Assembly: GCF_032586175.1 (NCBI RefSeq)
Contig: NZ_JAWHTE010000022.1
Location: 16,032-80,031 of the forward strand
Length of the DNA: 64,000 bases
Reading direction: 5' to 3'
From: Ovoidimarina sediminis
Lineage (GTDB): Bacteria; Pseudomonadota; Alphaproteobacteria; Rhodobacterales; Rhodobacteraceae
Each line of letters begins with the position of its first letter. The stretch's first letter is position 1. The translations under genes were made by a program, and so were the position numbers. The notes under the pieces are model-generated. The model was not told where the DNA came from, did not search any database, and saw only the letters and a program-made list of their open reading frames with translations. Positions 7,273 to 16,870 of this stretch are shown here, piece after piece.

Positions 7273-9398
7273 GACGCGCCGCCCTTCTGATCGCCCTGGC
7301 CCTCGCCTGGGCCGTGCCTGCCGTTGCGCAGGAGGCGCCGCCCGCCCCCGCGTCGCTCGTGGCCGACCGGATTTCGATCGAGGGCGACCGGATCCTGATC
7401 GCCGAAGGATCGGTCGAGGTGCTGTACGACGGCGCGAAGCTGACCGCGCGCCGGGTCGTCTACAACCGCGAGGATGAAACGCTTCAGATCGATGGGCCGA
7501 TCCTTCTGTCTGAGGGCGGCGGCGAAAGCATCATCCTGGCCGACAGTGCCGAGCTTGACGCCACGCTGCGACGGGGCATCCTTCGAAGCGCGCGGATCGT
7601 GATCGACCGCCAGCTTCAGATCGCGGCAGCGGAGATCGCCCGCGTATCGGGCCGGTATTCGCGCCTGTCGCGCGTGGCCGCGTCGAGTTGCGAGGTCTGC
7701 GAAGGCGGCACGCCCCTTTGGGAGATCCGCGCCCGCGAGGTGATCCGCGACGAAACCGAACGCCAGCTTTACTTCGATGACGCGCAGTTCCGGTTCCTCG
7801 GCGTGCCCATCGCCTATTTCCCGCGGCTCAGGATGCCCGACCCAACGCTGGACCGTGCCCGGGGCTTCCTGTCGCCCGAGTTGCGTACGCGGACGCAACT
7901 GGGCACCGGGATCCGGCTTGGCTATTTCGTGCCGATCGGCGCGCACGCGGATCTGACCTTCTCGCCCTATATCTCGGGGCGGACCACGACGCTCGAAGCA
8001 CGGTACCGGCAGGTGTTCCGGCATGGCGATATCCTGTTCAACGGGGCCGTGTCGCGCGACGATATCGTGCCCGGCGACACGCGCGCCTACCTTTTTGCCG
8101 AGGGCGGTTTCGATCTTCCGCGGAATTTCGAGCTGAGCTTCGACGTGGAGCTTGTGACCGACAATTCCTATCTCTTCGATTACGGCTATTCGGAGAAGGA
8201 CCGGCTGGACAGCAACATCACGGTCGCCCGTATCCGGGACGATCAGCTGTTCTCGGCCGGGATCACCTCGTTCCGGACGCTGCGCGCCTCGGAAGTTCCG
8301 ACCGCGCGGGAATTGCCGAACGAATTGTTCGAATTCGGGATCCGGCAGCGCTTTGCGCAGGACCCGTCGCTCGGGTCGCTCTGGGGGTTCATCGACGTGG
8401 CGGCGCTTGCGCGACCGTCCGACCTGCCCGGCGTCGGGCGGGACGTGTCGCGCCTTTCCGCCGGGCTGGACTGGCAGGCCACGCACATCCTGCCGGTGGG
8501 TCTTGTTTTCGAGGCCGAAGCAGAGGCCGCGGTCGACACCTATGTGGTGAACGAAGACCCGAGCTTTGACAGCACGCTTGACCGGGTACGGGGCGGCGGT
8601 GCGGTGACGCTGCGCTGGCCGCATGAGCGCCAGATGCCGGGCGGCCCGCGCCATATCCTGGAGCCCGCCATCCAGATCGCATGGAGCGAGGCCTCGGGCG
8701 ACACCGTGCCGAACGAAGACAGCACGGTGGTGGAGCTGGACGAGGGCAATCTATTCTCGATGTCGCGCTTTCCCGGCACGGATCGGTATGAAGAGGGGCT
8801 GCGCGTCAACTATGGTGTCACGTGGACGCGCCATGACCCCGACGGCTGGTCGATCGGCGCCACGGTGGGCCGGATCTACCGGTTCGACGCGCCGGCCCAG
8901 TTCGGTGCCGATACCGGGCTTTCGGGAACCTCTTCGGACTGGCTGGCGGCTGTGACCTACAACCTTGCCGACACGTTCAGGGTGACCTCGCGGTCGCTGA
9001 TCGCAGACAATTTCGACATCTCAAGGTCGGAAACGCGGGCGGCCTATCAGGGCGACCGGCTGTACCTCGCCGGTTCGCACCTCTGGCGCGCGGCGGAACC
9101 CAGCGAAAACCGGTTCGACGATCTGTCCGAACTTGCCATCGACGGCAGCTACCGGATCGACGAGAACTGGACGGCGGCGAGCGAGTGGCGCTTCGATGCC
9201 GACACCTCCAACACAACGAGCGCCGGGCTTGGGCTGCGCTTTCGCAACGAGTGCCTTGCGGTCGACCTTTCCCTCTCGCGCCGCTTTACCAGTTCGTCTA
9301 ATGTCGAACCGGCAACCGAGCTCGATCTGAGGATCTCTCTCGCGGGCTTCGGTGGCAGCAGCGAACGCCAGGCCGCCCGACGGAAATGCAGAGGATGA
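7269..9398 (+). CDS. lptD: LPS-assembly outer-membrane protein LptD
   Basis: Outer-membrane beta-barrel that inserts LPS into the outer leaflet (709 residues). A Sec signal peptide is clear (MRRAALLIALALAWAVPAVA, cleaved after AQ). The OstA/LptA-like domain is residues 30-150 (DRISIEGDRILIAEGSVEVLYDGAKLTARRV would fall here), and the rest is barrel strands with alternating polar and nonpolar residues, such as YFPRLRMPDPTLDRARGFL. Two cysteines, SSCEVCEG, lie near residue 140. It is coupled to lptG by ATGA and overlaps surA by 13 bases. Confidence 0.96.
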   Translation: MRRAALLIALALAWAVPAVAQEAPPAPASLVADRISIEGDRILIAEGSVEVLYDGAKLTARRVVYNREDETLQIDGPILLSEGGGESIILADSAELDATLRRGILRSARIVIDRQLQIAAAEIARVSGRYSRLSRVAASSCEVCEGGTPLWEIRAREVIRDETERQLYFDDAQFRFLGVPIAYFPRLRMPDPTLDRARGFLSPELRTRTQLGTGIRLGYFVPIGAHADLTFSPYISGRTTTLEARYRQVFRHGDILFNGAVSRDDIVPGDTRAYLFAEGGFDLPRNFELSFDVELVTDNSYLFDYGYSEKDRLDSNITVARIRDDQLFSAGITSFRTLRASEVPTARELPNELFEFGIRQRFAQDPSLGSLWGFIDVAALARPSDLPGVGRDVSRLSAGLDWQATHILPVGLVFEAEAEAAVDTYVVNEDPSFDSTLDRVRGGGAVTLRWPHERQMPGGPRHILEPAIQIAWSEASGDTVPNEDSTVVELDEGNLFSMSRFPGTDRYEEGLRVNYGVTWTRHDPDGWSIGATVGRIYRFDAPAQFGADTGLSGTSSDWLAAVTYNLADTFRVTSRSLIADNFDISRSETRAAYQGDRLYLAGSHLWRAAEPSENRFDDLSELAIDGSYRIDENWTAASEWRFDADTSNTTSAGLGLRFRNECLAVDLSLSRRFTSSSNVEPATELDLRISLAGFGGSSERQAARRKCRG

Positions 9399-10627
9399 TC
9401 GTTCCCGTGCTCACCCCCCGTATCGTACATCTTGTCCTCGCCGGGCTTCTTGCCGCCCTGCCCGTTCTGTCCGCCGGTCCCGCCGCGGCGCAGGGCAGTT
9501 TTTCGCCGGTGATCCGCGTCAATGACAAGGTGATCACCGCCTATGACATCCAGCAGCGCGCGCGGCTTTTGCAGGCCCTGGGATCACCTGGCGATCCGCT
9601 GGAGGAGGCGCGCGAGGCGCTGATCGACGAGAAGCTTCAGCTTCAGGCGGCGGAGGCCACGGGGCTGTCGCTGACCGAGGAAGGCGTCGAACAGGGCATC
9701 GAGGAATTCGCGGGCCGTGCCAACACGACGCCCGAGAATTTCCTGGCCACGCTATCGCGCGCAGGCGTCGACCGGGAAACCTTCATCGATTTCGTCACCG
9801 CCGGACTGCTCTGGCGCGAAACGATCCGCCTGCGCTTTGCCCAGCGCGCGCGGGTCAGCGAGGATGACGTGGATCGGGCGGTGGCGCTGGCAAGCTCGGG
9901 CGGCGGTGCCCGGGTGCTGCTGTCGGAGATCATCCTTCCTGCACGGAATGCCCAGGAAGCGGCCCAGTCGGAAGAGCGCGCGCGCCAGATCGCCGCCTCG
10001 ACCCGGGGGTTCCAGGCCTTCGCGGCCGCGGCGCGCAATTTTTCCGCCTCGCCCAGCCGGGGCCGGGGCGGGCGGATCGACTGGATCCCGCTCGGCAACC
10101 TGCCGCCGCAGATCCGGGCGGAACTTCTGACCTTGCCGCCGGGGGGCGTGACCACACCGCTTCGGGCCGGGAACGCGATTGCCGTCTTCCAGCTGCGCGA
10201 GCTTCAGGAGCTGCCGCCGCGGGCGCCGGAGGTTCTGTCGCTCGATTATGCCGAATTCCGGATCCCGGACGGCGAGCGTGCCGATGCGGTGCGGATCGCG
10301 AACGAGATCGACACCTGCGACGATCTTTACGGGGTGGCGAAGAACCTGCCCGAGGACCGGCTTCTGCGCGAGGCGCGGCCGCTTGACGAGATCCCGGCGG
10401 ACGTGCGCGAGGCGCTGGCAACGCTTGACGCCAACGAAGTGTCGACCTCGGTGCGCCGCGGCTCCACCCAGCTTCTGGTGATGCTGTGCGGGCGGACGAC
10501 GGAGGCGAGCGAGGCGATCGACCGTGCGCAGATCCGCCGTCAGCTGGTGAACCAGCGGATCGAGAGCTATGCCACGGGTTATCTGGCAGAACTCAGATCC
10601 GACGCGCAGATCATCGAACTCGAATGA
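9386..10627 (+). CDS. surA: Periplasmic SurA-like chaperone/peptidylprolyl isomerase
   Basis: Parvulin-family periplasmic chaperone (413 residues) for outer-membrane proteins; here it is placed directly after lptD, its best-known client. An N-terminal signal sequence (LAGLLAALPVLSAGPAAAQG) is followed by the SurA N-domain (VIRVNDKVITAYDIQQRAR, DEKLQLQAAEATGLSLTEE), then a parvulin domain around residues 170-270 (VLLSEIILPAR, RNFSASPSRGRGGRIDW). A second domain is degraded. Coupled to pdxA by ATGA. An alternative start is the ATG three codons downstream. Confidence 0.93.
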   Translation: MQRMIVPVLTPRIVHLVLAGLLAALPVLSAGPAAAQGSFSPVIRVNDKVITAYDIQQRARLLQALGSPGDPLEEAREALIDEKLQLQAAEATGLSLTEEGVEQGIEEFAGRANTTPENFLATLSRAGVDRETFIDFVTAGLLWRETIRLRFAQRARVSEDDVDRAVALASSGGGARVLLSEIILPARNAQEAAQSEERARQIAASTRGFQAFAAAARNFSASPSRGRGGRIDWIPLGNLPPQIRAELLTLPPGGVTTPLRAGNAIAVFQLRELQELPPRAPEVLSLDYAEFRIPDGERADAVRIANEIDTCDDLYGVAKNLPEDRLLREARPLDEIPADVREALATLDANEVSTSVRRGSTQLLVMLCGRTTEASEAIDRAQIRRQLVNQRIESYATGYLAELRSDAQIIELE

Positions 10628-11598
10628 TCCCGCCCCTCGCCGTCACCTGCGGCGAGCCGGCGGGCGTGGGGCCCGAGATCGCCGTGGCGGCTTGGAACGC
10701 GCTTCGGGGCGAGGTGCCCTTTGCCTGGATCGGCGATCCGTCGCATCTGCCCGCTGGCACACCGGTGGCCGAGATCGCCGCCCCGGCCGAGGCCGCCGAA
10801 CAGGCAGGCGCGGCGCTTCCTGTCCTGCCCCATCCGTTCCCTGCCCCCGCGACGCCCGGCACGCCCGCGCCCGCAAACGCCGGAGCGGTGATCGAGGTGA
10901 TCGCCCGGGCCGTCGATCTCACGCGATCGGGGGCGGCGGGCGGTGTCGTGACCTGCCCGATCTCGAAAAAGGCGCTGATCGACGGGGCCGGGTTCGCCTA
11001 TCCCGGGCATACCGAATACCTCGCGGCCCTCGCGGGGGTCGACCGCGTGGTGATGATGCTGGCGTGCGAGACGCTGCGCACGGTGCCCGTGACGATCCAC
11101 ATCCCGCTGGCGGAGGTGCCGGGGGCGCTGACGGCAGAGCGTCTTGAGGAAACGATCCGCATCACGCATCGCGCCCTTCTCTCCGATTTCGGGATCACGG
11201 CGCCCCGGATCGCGGTGTCGGGCCTCAACCCCCATGCCGGCGAAGGGGGCGCGATGGGCCGGGAGGATGCCGAGATCATCGCACCGGTGATCGCAGGGCT
11301 TCAGGACGAAGGCTTCGTCCTTCTGGGCCCCCTGCCCGCCGATACGATGTTTCACGAGGCCGCCCGCGCCCGCTATGACGCGGCGGTGGCGATGTATCAC
11401 GATCAGGCGCTGATCCCGATCAAGACCATCGATTTCGCGGGCGGGGTGAACGTGACGCTGGGGCTGCCCTTCATCCGCACCTCGCCCGATCACGGCACGG
11501 CCTTCGACATCGCGGGTACCGGCAAGGCCGATCCGACGTCGCTGATCAACGCGCTGAAGCTTGCGCGCGACATGGCCGCCCGGCGCGCGGGCCCCTGA
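10624..11598 (+). CDS. pdxA: 4-hydroxythreonine-4-phosphate dehydrogenase
   Basis: PdxA (324 residues) oxidises 4-phosphohydroxythreonine in the DXP-dependent pyridoxal 5'-phosphate pathway. Motifs: AVTCGEPAGVGPEIA at the N-terminus, CPISKKALIDGAGF, FAYPGHTEYLAAL, LNPHAGEGGAMGREDAEII (metal-binding histidine), MYHDQALIPIKTIDF and TSPDHGTAFDIAGTGKAD. The ATG at 10624 overlaps the surA stop; reading further upstream in the same frame would run inside surA and gives no PdxA sequence. The surA-pdxA-rsmA order is widely conserved. Confidence 0.97.
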   Translation: MIPPLAVTCGEPAGVGPEIAVAAWNALRGEVPFAWIGDPSHLPAGTPVAEIAAPAEAAEQAGAALPVLPHPFPAPATPGTPAPANAGAVIEVIARAVDLTRSGAAGGVVTCPISKKALIDGAGFAYPGHTEYLAALAGVDRVVMMLACETLRTVPVTIHIPLAEVPGALTAERLEETIRITHRALLSDFGITAPRIAVSGLNPHAGEGGAMGREDAEIIAPVIAGLQDEGFVLLGPLPADTMFHEAARARYDAAVAMYHDQALIPIKTIDFAGGVNVTLGLPFIRTSPDHGTAFDIAGTGKADPTSLINALKLARDMAARRAGP

Positions 11599-11601
11599 TA
11601 T

Positions 11602-11644
11602 CTTCATGTGGCCGGAAGTATCCCGGGGTCTGGGGCAGAGCCCC
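11602..11644 (+). repeat. Dispersed intergenic palindromic element, copy 2
   Basis: It starts three bases after the pdxA stop: CTTCATGTGGCC, then GGAAGTATCCCGGGG, then a hairpin GGGGC-AGA-GCCCC (11632-11644). The core is almost identical to the copy at 31149. The rsmA start lies 41 bases downstream, so it sits inside an operon-like gene run. Confidence 0.75.
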
Positions 11645-11685
11645 AGCGGTGGACAGGCCCCGAAACCTCTGCCACACCCACGCCC

Positions 11686-12528
11686 ATGAGCGCCATCGAC
11701 GACCTGCCGCCCCTGCGCGAGGTGATCGCCGCCCACGGGCTTTCGGCGCGCAAGTCGCTTGGCCAGAACTTCCTGCTTGACCTGAACCTGACCGCGAAGA
11801 TCGCGCGTTCGGCGGGGGATCTGACCGGGGCGGATGTGCTGGAGATCGGGCCGGGCCCCGGCGGGCTGACCCGCGGGCTTCTGGCCGAAGGCGCGCGCCG
11901 GGTCGTGGCCGTCGAAAAGGACGACCGCTGCCTCCCGGCCCTTGCGGAGATCGCGGCGGCCTATCCCGGGCGACTTGAGATCCTGTCGGGCGACGCGCTG
12001 GAGATCGACGTGGCTCGGGACCTGACCCCGCCCGTCAAGATCGTCGCGAACCTGCCCTATAACGTGGGCACCGAACTTCTGACCCGGTGGCTCGACCCGC
12101 CCGACTGGCCGCCTTTCTGGCAGACGCTGACGCTGATGTTCCAGCGCGAGGTGGCAGAGCGGATCACCGCCGGACCGGGTTCCAAGGCCTATGGCCGTCT
12201 GTCCGTTCTGGCCGCATGGCGGAGCGACGCGCGGATCGTGATGGATCTGCCGCCATCCGCCTTCACCCCGCCGCCCAAGGTGCGGTCGGCGGTGGTGCAT
12301 CTGACCCCGCTGCCCGAACCGCGCTTTCCGGCAAATGCGAAGACGCTGACCCGCACCGTGGCGGCGGCCTTCAATCAACGGCGCAAGATGCTGCGCGCTG
12401 CGCTGAAGCGGCTGGCGCCCGATATCGAGGATCGGCTGATCGCGGCCGGCATCGCGCCCACGGCGCGGGCCGAAGAGGTGCCGCTCGAGGCGTTCTGTGC
12501 CCTGGCCCGGGAACTGGACGCGCACTAG
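11686..12528 (+). CDS. rsmA: 16S rRNA (adenine1518/1519-N6) dimethyltransferase
   Basis: KsgA/RsmA (280 residues) dimethylates two adjacent adenines near the 3' end of 16S rRNA, a late step of small-subunit maturation. Motifs: KSLGQNFLLDLNLTAKIAR, the SAM loop VLEIGPGPGGLTRGLL, and the catalytic NLPYNVGTELLTRWL. The C-terminal helical domain has AAFNQRRKMLRAALKRL. The start at 11686 gives the normal N-terminus; frames further upstream run into the dispersed element. Confidence 0.97.
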   Translation: MSAIDDLPPLREVIAAHGLSARKSLGQNFLLDLNLTAKIARSAGDLTGADVLEIGPGPGGLTRGLLAEGARRVVAVEKDDRCLPALAEIAAAYPGRLEILSGDALEIDVARDLTPPVKIVANLPYNVGTELLTRWLDPPDWPPFWQTLTLMFQREVAERITAGPGSKAYGRLSVLAAWRSDARIVMDLPPSAFTPPPKVRSAVVHLTPLPEPRFPANAKTLTRTVAAAFNQRRKMLRAALKRLAPDIEDRLIAAGIAPTARAEEVPLEAFCALARELDAH

Positions 12529-12613
12529 AAAATCCTGGTGTCCAAGCGGATCGGCGCGGGCAAGCACGCGCGCGGGGCCCCGCCCCGTCACGCCGATTGA
12601 TAGATTCCGGGGA

Positions 12614-13162
12614 TTATTCCGCCGCTTCGGGGGCCTCGGGAGCGCCGCCGCCATCGCCCTGCCCGCTTTCGGCGTTCTGTTTGGGCTTGCGGCCGCGGCG
12701 CGGGCGGTTGGGCTTGCTTTCGGGCGTCTCGACAAGGCCCGAGTCGCTGTCGTTACCGACATCGACCACATCGGGTTGCGGCCCTTCGCCGGCCGCGACC
12801 TGTGCCGCCGAGTCGTGATCCTGCTGCTGGCGCTCGCGGCGCTGGTCGCGTTCCTGCTGCTCGCGCTCGCGGCGGGCCTCCTGTTCGCGCTCCTGCTGTT
12901 CGCGGCGCTGCTCCTGTTCGCGTTGCGCTTCGGACAGCATGCGCAGGTAATGTTCCGCGTGCTGCTGGAAGTTCTCCGCCGCCACCCGGTCATTCGAAAG
13001 CTGGGCGTCGCGCGCAAGCTGGTTGTACTTGTCGATGATCTGCTGCGGGGTGCCGCGCACCTTGCCTTCAGGGCCAGAGGAATCAAACACCCGGTTGACG
13101 ATGTTTCCCATCGAACGGTTGCGGTTCGACTTCGACCGCGAACGTGTCTTCGAAGATCTCAT
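12614..13162 (-). CDS. DUF4167 domain-containing protein
   Basis: Protein of 182 residues beginning MRSSKTRSRSKSNRNRS, then GNIVNRVFDSSGPEGKVRGT and QQIIDKYNQLARDAQLSNDRV, the conserved alphaproteobacterial DUF4167 block (about residues 1-75). The middle (about 80-120) is almost only R, E and Q, a probable single-helix or coiled segment. The end is low complexity, with basic RPRRGRKPKQ and an acidic tail. The basic start suggests nucleic-acid or ribosome association, but no function is established. The ATG at 13162 was chosen because the DUF starts there. It follows prmC on the same strand in a conserved prfA-prmC-DUF4167 arrangement. Confidence 0.9.
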   Translation of the reverse strand: MRSSKTRSRSKSNRNRSMGNIVNRVFDSSGPEGKVRGTPQQIIDKYNQLARDAQLSNDRVAAENFQQHAEHYLRMLSEAQREQEQRREQQEREQEARREREQQERDQRRERQQQDHDSAAQVAAGEGPQPDVVDVGNDSDSGLVETPESKPNRPRRGRKPKQNAESGQGDGGGAPEAPEAAE

Positions 13163-13415
13163 AGGGTCTCTTTGCTTGTGGCCTTCGGTGGCTCTGGCGA
13201 TCGTCCCGTGTGTCCTTTGGGCTGAGAAACCTTTCTGGCTTCCCGGACGCTCGCAATGGTTGGCAAATGGCGCAGGGGGTGCTCCGGCACCCCACCGCCC
13301 GCGCAAATTCAGTAAGCACGGCCCTTGCGACAAGACAAGGGGAATCTGCCGAAAAAAGGGCGGATTCTTGCGACTCTCGCGGAAAATCAAAGATCTGACG
13401 GGTTTTCCGCCGATC

Positions 13416-14231
13416 TCAGCCGCGGGCGGAGACCACCCTGTTGCGACCATCGAGATCGGGTTGAACGGCGACGTCTTCAAGCCCTGCCGCGCGGAAAATC
13501 TCCGAAACCGCCGCGCCTTGCATGTGCCCGATCTCGACAAGAAGCCGCCCGCCGGGGGTAAGATGCCTGGACGCGCCTGCTGCGATGGCGCGATAGGCCG
13601 TCAGCCCGTCGGCTTCGTCGGTGAGCGCGACGCGCGGTTCCCATTCGCGCACTTCGGGGGCGAGATCGGGCATTTCGCCGGCCGCGATATAAGGCGGGTT
13701 CGACACGATGAGATCGAATTCCCCCTCAACCGCGCCCAACCAGTCAGAGATCGCGAAATCCAGCCGGTCGTCGATCTTCCGGAAACTGGCGTTGCGCTTT
13801 GCCACTGCGAGCGCGGCGGGAGAGATATCGGTGGCGAGCCCGGTTGCAGCGGGGCGTTCGAGGAGAAGCGAGATCGCGATGCAGCCTGAGCCCGTTCCGA
13901 GATCGAGAAGCCGGGTGAAGGGGGCCTGAAGCGCGAGATCCACGAGGGCTTCGGTTTCGGGGCGAGGATCGAGCACATCGCCCGAGATGCCGAAGAATTC
14001 GGTCTTCCAGAAGGCGCGGAAGCCGGTGATATGCGACACCGGCTCGCGTTTGGCCCGCCGTCTGACGGAATTGGCGAAGGTCGTGAGAGTAAGGCTGTTC
14101 GGGGTATCGCGATCCTGGCCCCCGATCTTCTCGCCCATCCACATCGCGTAGTCGTAGAGCCGCCGGACGTCGCCGCCGGGATCGGCGACCCCGGCCTCTT
14201 TCAGGATACGGCGCGCCTCGTCCCGGGTCAC
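13416..14231 (-). CDS. prmC: Peptide chain release factor N5-glutamine methyltransferase
   Basis: PrmC/HemK (271 residues) methylates the glutamine of the GGQ motif in release factors. The SAM site LLDLGTGSGCIAISLL (about residues 110-125) and the catalytic SNPPYI (about 180) are both present, with the substrate-binding DPRPETEALVDLAL. It overlaps the end of prfA, its substrate's gene, by four bases, a textbook pairing of modifying enzyme and target. Confidence 0.97.
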   Translation of the reverse strand: MTRDEARRILKEAGVADPGGDVRRLYDYAMWMGEKIGGQDRDTPNSLTLTTFANSVRRRAKREPVSHITGFRAFWKTEFFGISGDVLDPRPETEALVDLALQAPFTRLLDLGTGSGCIAISLLLERPAATGLATDISPAALAVAKRNASFRKIDDRLDFAISDWLGAVEGEFDLIVSNPPYIAAGEMPDLAPEVREWEPRVALTDEADGLTAYRAIAAGASRHLTPGGRLLVEIGHMQGAAVSEIFRAAGLEDVAVQPDLDGRNRVVSARG

Positions 14232-15283
14232 AGCCCCTGTTCCGCGAGTTTCGCGGCCTGATCGCTTTCGATGAGCGCGTCGATCACCTCGTCGAGATCG
14301 CCCTGCATCACCTCGTTCAGCCGGTAGAGGGTGAGGTTGATCCTGTGATCCGTCATGCGCCCTTGCGGGAAGTTGTAGGTTCGTATGCGCTCCGAGCGGT
14401 CGCCGGAGCCGACCTGAGCCTTGCGGTCGGCCGCGCGTTCTTCCTCGGCGCGCTGGCGTTCGAGGTCGTAGAGCCGGGTGCGCAGAACCTGCATGGCTAT
14501 CGCGCGGTTCTGGTGCTGGGATTTTTCGGACGATGTCACGACGATGCCCGTGGGCACGTGGGTGATCCTGACCGCGCTGTCGGTGGTGTTCACATGCTGG
14601 CCGCCGGCCCCGCTGGCGCGCATCGTGTCGATGCGGATATCGCTTGCGGGGATGTCGATGTCGACCTCTTCGGCCTCGGGCAGCACCGCGACCGTCGCCG
14701 CGGAGGTGTGGATGCGCCCGCCCGATTCCGTGGTGGGCACGCGCTGTACGCGGTGGACGCCACTTTCGAACTTGAGCCGTGCGAAGACGCCGTCGCCGCG
14801 GATGTTGGCCACGACTTCCTTGATGCCGCCGAGTTCGGTTTCCGCAAGCTCGAGGATTTCGAAGCCCCAGCCCTTCGCCTCGGCATAGCGCTGGTACATG
14901 CGGAGAAGATCGCCCGCGAAAAGCGCCGCTTCCTCTCCCCCCGTGCCGGGCCGGATTTCAAGGATCGCGGGGCGTGCGTCGGCTGCGTCTTTCGGAAGGA
15001 GGGCGAGGCGGATTGCCTGTTCGACTTCCGGCAGCCGGGCCCTGAGGGTGGGCAGTTCCTCTTCCGCGAGCGCCTTCATCTCGGGATCGGAAAGCATCGC
15101 CTCGGCTTCCTCGATGTCGGCAAGGGTGGTGCGGTAGGTGGCGATGGTTTCGACCACGGGCTTGAGATCGGAATATTCCTTGGCGAGCGCGGCGATTTCG
15201 CCGGCCTCGGCGCCGCCGGCCATCTTCGCTTCGAGAAACTCGAAACGGGCGCGGATCTGGTCGAGTTTCTCGAAGGGAACCAT
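14228..15283 (-). CDS. prfA: Peptide chain release factor 1
   Basis: RF1 (351 residues) ends translation at UAA and UAG codons. The GGQ loop is RASGAGGQHVNTTDSAVR, and the codon-recognition motif is present in EIRPGTGGEEAALFAGDLL through the PxT-type VPTTESGGRIHTS region. The ATG at 15283 gives the usual MVPFEKLDQI start; a GTG five codons upstream is a weaker alternative. It is first of the prfA-prmC pair. Confidence 0.97.
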   Translation of the reverse strand: MVPFEKLDQIRARFEFLEAKMAGGAEAGEIAALAKEYSDLKPVVETIATYRTTLADIEEAEAMLSDPEMKALAEEELPTLRARLPEVEQAIRLALLPKDAADARPAILEIRPGTGGEEAALFAGDLLRMYQRYAEAKGWGFEILELAETELGGIKEVVANIRGDGVFARLKFESGVHRVQRVPTTESGGRIHTSAATVAVLPEAEEVDIDIPASDIRIDTMRASGAGGQHVNTTDSAVRITHVPTGIVVTSSEKSQHQNRAIAMQVLRTRLYDLERQRAEEERAADRKAQVGSGDRSERIRTYNFPQGRMTDHRINLTLYRLNEVMQGDLDEVIDALIESDQAAKLAEQGL

Positions 15284-15347
15284 GGGCCTCTGACACACGA
15301 TTGGCCGGGTGCCGTCAAGCGTGGAGTGCGGGGCCGCGCCCGTGGCG

Positions 15348-15803
15348 TCAGTTGGAGGCGGTCAGCGCCTCTTGCAGACCTTCGACCCGCGCGCGGTTCA
15401 CCCCCCAGTCGTACTGGCCGATCCCTTGCCGGGCGAAAACGCGGACGCGGGCGCCGCCTTCACGGGGCAGAACCTCGACAGTGGTGAAATCGGGGAAGCC
15501 CCAGAAGGCCGTGCGGGTGACGAAGGTCATCCGGCCCGTTCCCGCCTCGCCCACCAGAACGCGGGTGCGAGGGAGTGACAGAAGATGCGTCTCGACCCGG
15601 GACCAGACGGTTTGCGGTGTTTCCGCGAGATCGAAGACAGCGCGATGCCCGTTCTGCATCGGCCAGTCGCCGGGGGCGTCTTCCGGCACCTCGATGGCGG
15701 TGTGCCAGCGCGCGGGATCGACGGCGGACAGGCGGATCCAGGCCTGAAGGGCAATGGCGCCGAGGACGGCGAGGGCGAGAACGATGAGGAACGCGGTTTT
15801 CAT
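15348..15803 (-). CDS. DUF1499 domain-containing protein, membrane-anchored
   Basis: 151 residues. An N-terminal hydrophobic segment (FLIVLALAVLGAIALQAWI) is an uncleaved anchor or signal peptide. The rest matches the DUF1499 pattern: FDLAETPQTVWSRVETHLLS, TFVTRTAFWGFPDFTTVEVL and a C-terminal VNRARVEGLQEAL. Members are uncharacterised envelope-associated proteins. The ATG at 15803 was preferred because upstream codons would put a polar stretch before the hydrophobic segment. It stands alone between agmatinase and prfA on the same strand. Confidence 0.8.
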   Translation of the reverse strand: MKTAFLIVLALAVLGAIALQAWIRLSAVDPARWHTAIEVPEDAPGDWPMQNGHRAVFDLAETPQTVWSRVETHLLSLPRTRVLVGEAGTGRMTFVTRTAFWGFPDFTTVEVLPREGGARVRVFARQGIGQYDWGVNRARVEGLQEALTASN

Positions 15804-15852
15804 GGGAAGCGACGTATGCCGCGCTGCGCCCCATACAAGGTGATATTGAGAT

Positions 15853-16812
15853 TTATCTTTTGTTCCAGCAGTATAAGCAGACAAGCTCATGAGCCACATG
15901 GGCGCCCGCAACCGCCGTGATGGCGGCATGATCGAAGGGCGGCGAGACTTCGACCACGTCGCCGCCCACCATGTTGATGCCCTTCAGACCTTGAAGAAGC
16001 GTGACGGCCTGGGCCGAGCTGAGCCCGCCCCAGACCGGCGTTCCGGTGCCCGGCGCGAAGGCGGGATCGAGGCAATCGATGTCGAAGGTCAGGTAGACAG
16101 GTCGGTCGCCCAAGGTTTCGCGGATGATGTCGAGCGTGCGGGCGGTGCCGTTCGTGTGCACGGCCTGCGCATCAACGATGGTGAAGCCGAGCGGTTCGGG
16201 GTTCGTGGTGCGGATGCCGACCTGAACGCTGGTGGTATCGTCGACGAGCCCCTCTTTCACGGCGGTGTAGAGGAAGGTGCCGTGATCGATGCGGTTCGGA
16301 TCGTCATCGGCCCAGGTATCGCCGTGAGCGTCGAATTGAAGAACCGAGAGTTGTCCGAACTTCTCGGCATAAGCCCTTAGGATCGGGAGGGTAATCGAGT
16401 GATCGCCCCCGAGTGCTATAGATCCAGCGCCGACCGATAGAATCCCACCGATATGCGCCTGAAGCTTGCCCGGAAATTCCGGCGTTTTTGCATAGTCGAA
16501 GGCGAGATCGCCGCAGTCGACGATGGTGAATTCCTCGAGCGGGCTGAATGGCCAGCCATAGGGGGGATCGAAGGGCTGAAGGCTTGACGCCTCGCGGATC
16601 GCGCGGGGGCCGAGCCGCGTACCGGGGCGGTTCGTGACGGCCTGGTCGAACGGTATGCCGGTGATGGCGAGATCGACGCCCGTGAGATCTTTCGTATAGC
16701 GGCGGCGGAGGAAGGATGTGGCGCCCGCGAAGGCATTCTCGAAGGCGAGGCCGCGCGAGGTTTCTTCCGTAAAGGCCCGGTCTATTTCATTTTTTGCGTC
16801 TTCGAGCGACAT
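15853..16812 (-). CDS. speB: Agmatinase family ureohydrolase
   Basis: Ureohydrolase (319 residues) that probably releases urea from agmatine to give putrescine. The manganese ligands are present in ALGGDHSIT, VLQFDAHGDTW and LTFDIDCLDPAFAPGTGTP. The start region, FLRRRYTKDLTGVDLAITGIP, is typical of alphaproteobacterial SpeB. A guanidinobutyrase or guanidinopropionase role cannot be excluded, because substrate choice within the family is not readable from motifs. It is upstream of DUF1499 and separated from the M20 hydrolase by 58 bases. Confidence 0.88.
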   Translation of the reverse strand: MSLEDAKNEIDRAFTEETSRGLAFENAFAGATSFLRRRYTKDLTGVDLAITGIPFDQAVTNRPGTRLGPRAIREASSLQPFDPPYGWPFSPLEEFTIVDCGDLAFDYAKTPEFPGKLQAHIGGILSVGAGSIALGGDHSITLPILRAYAEKFGQLSVLQFDAHGDTWADDDPNRIDHGTFLYTAVKEGLVDDTTSVQVGIRTTNPEPLGFTIVDAQAVHTNGTARTLDIIRETLGDRPVYLTFDIDCLDPAFAPGTGTPVWGGLSSAQAVTLLQGLKGINMVGGDVVEVSPPFDHAAITAVAGAHVAHELVCLYCWNKR

Positions 16813-16870
16813 CAGTGTGTTCCCATGCCCGGTGGTTGTTTGATTTGCCTCAGTGGATCGGCCGGTATCT

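Noticed and set aside
10579..13086. An 835-codon open frame on the minus strand opposite pdxA and rsmA
   Set aside because: Same reasoning: arginine- and histidine-rich shadow of real genes with no recognisable motif.
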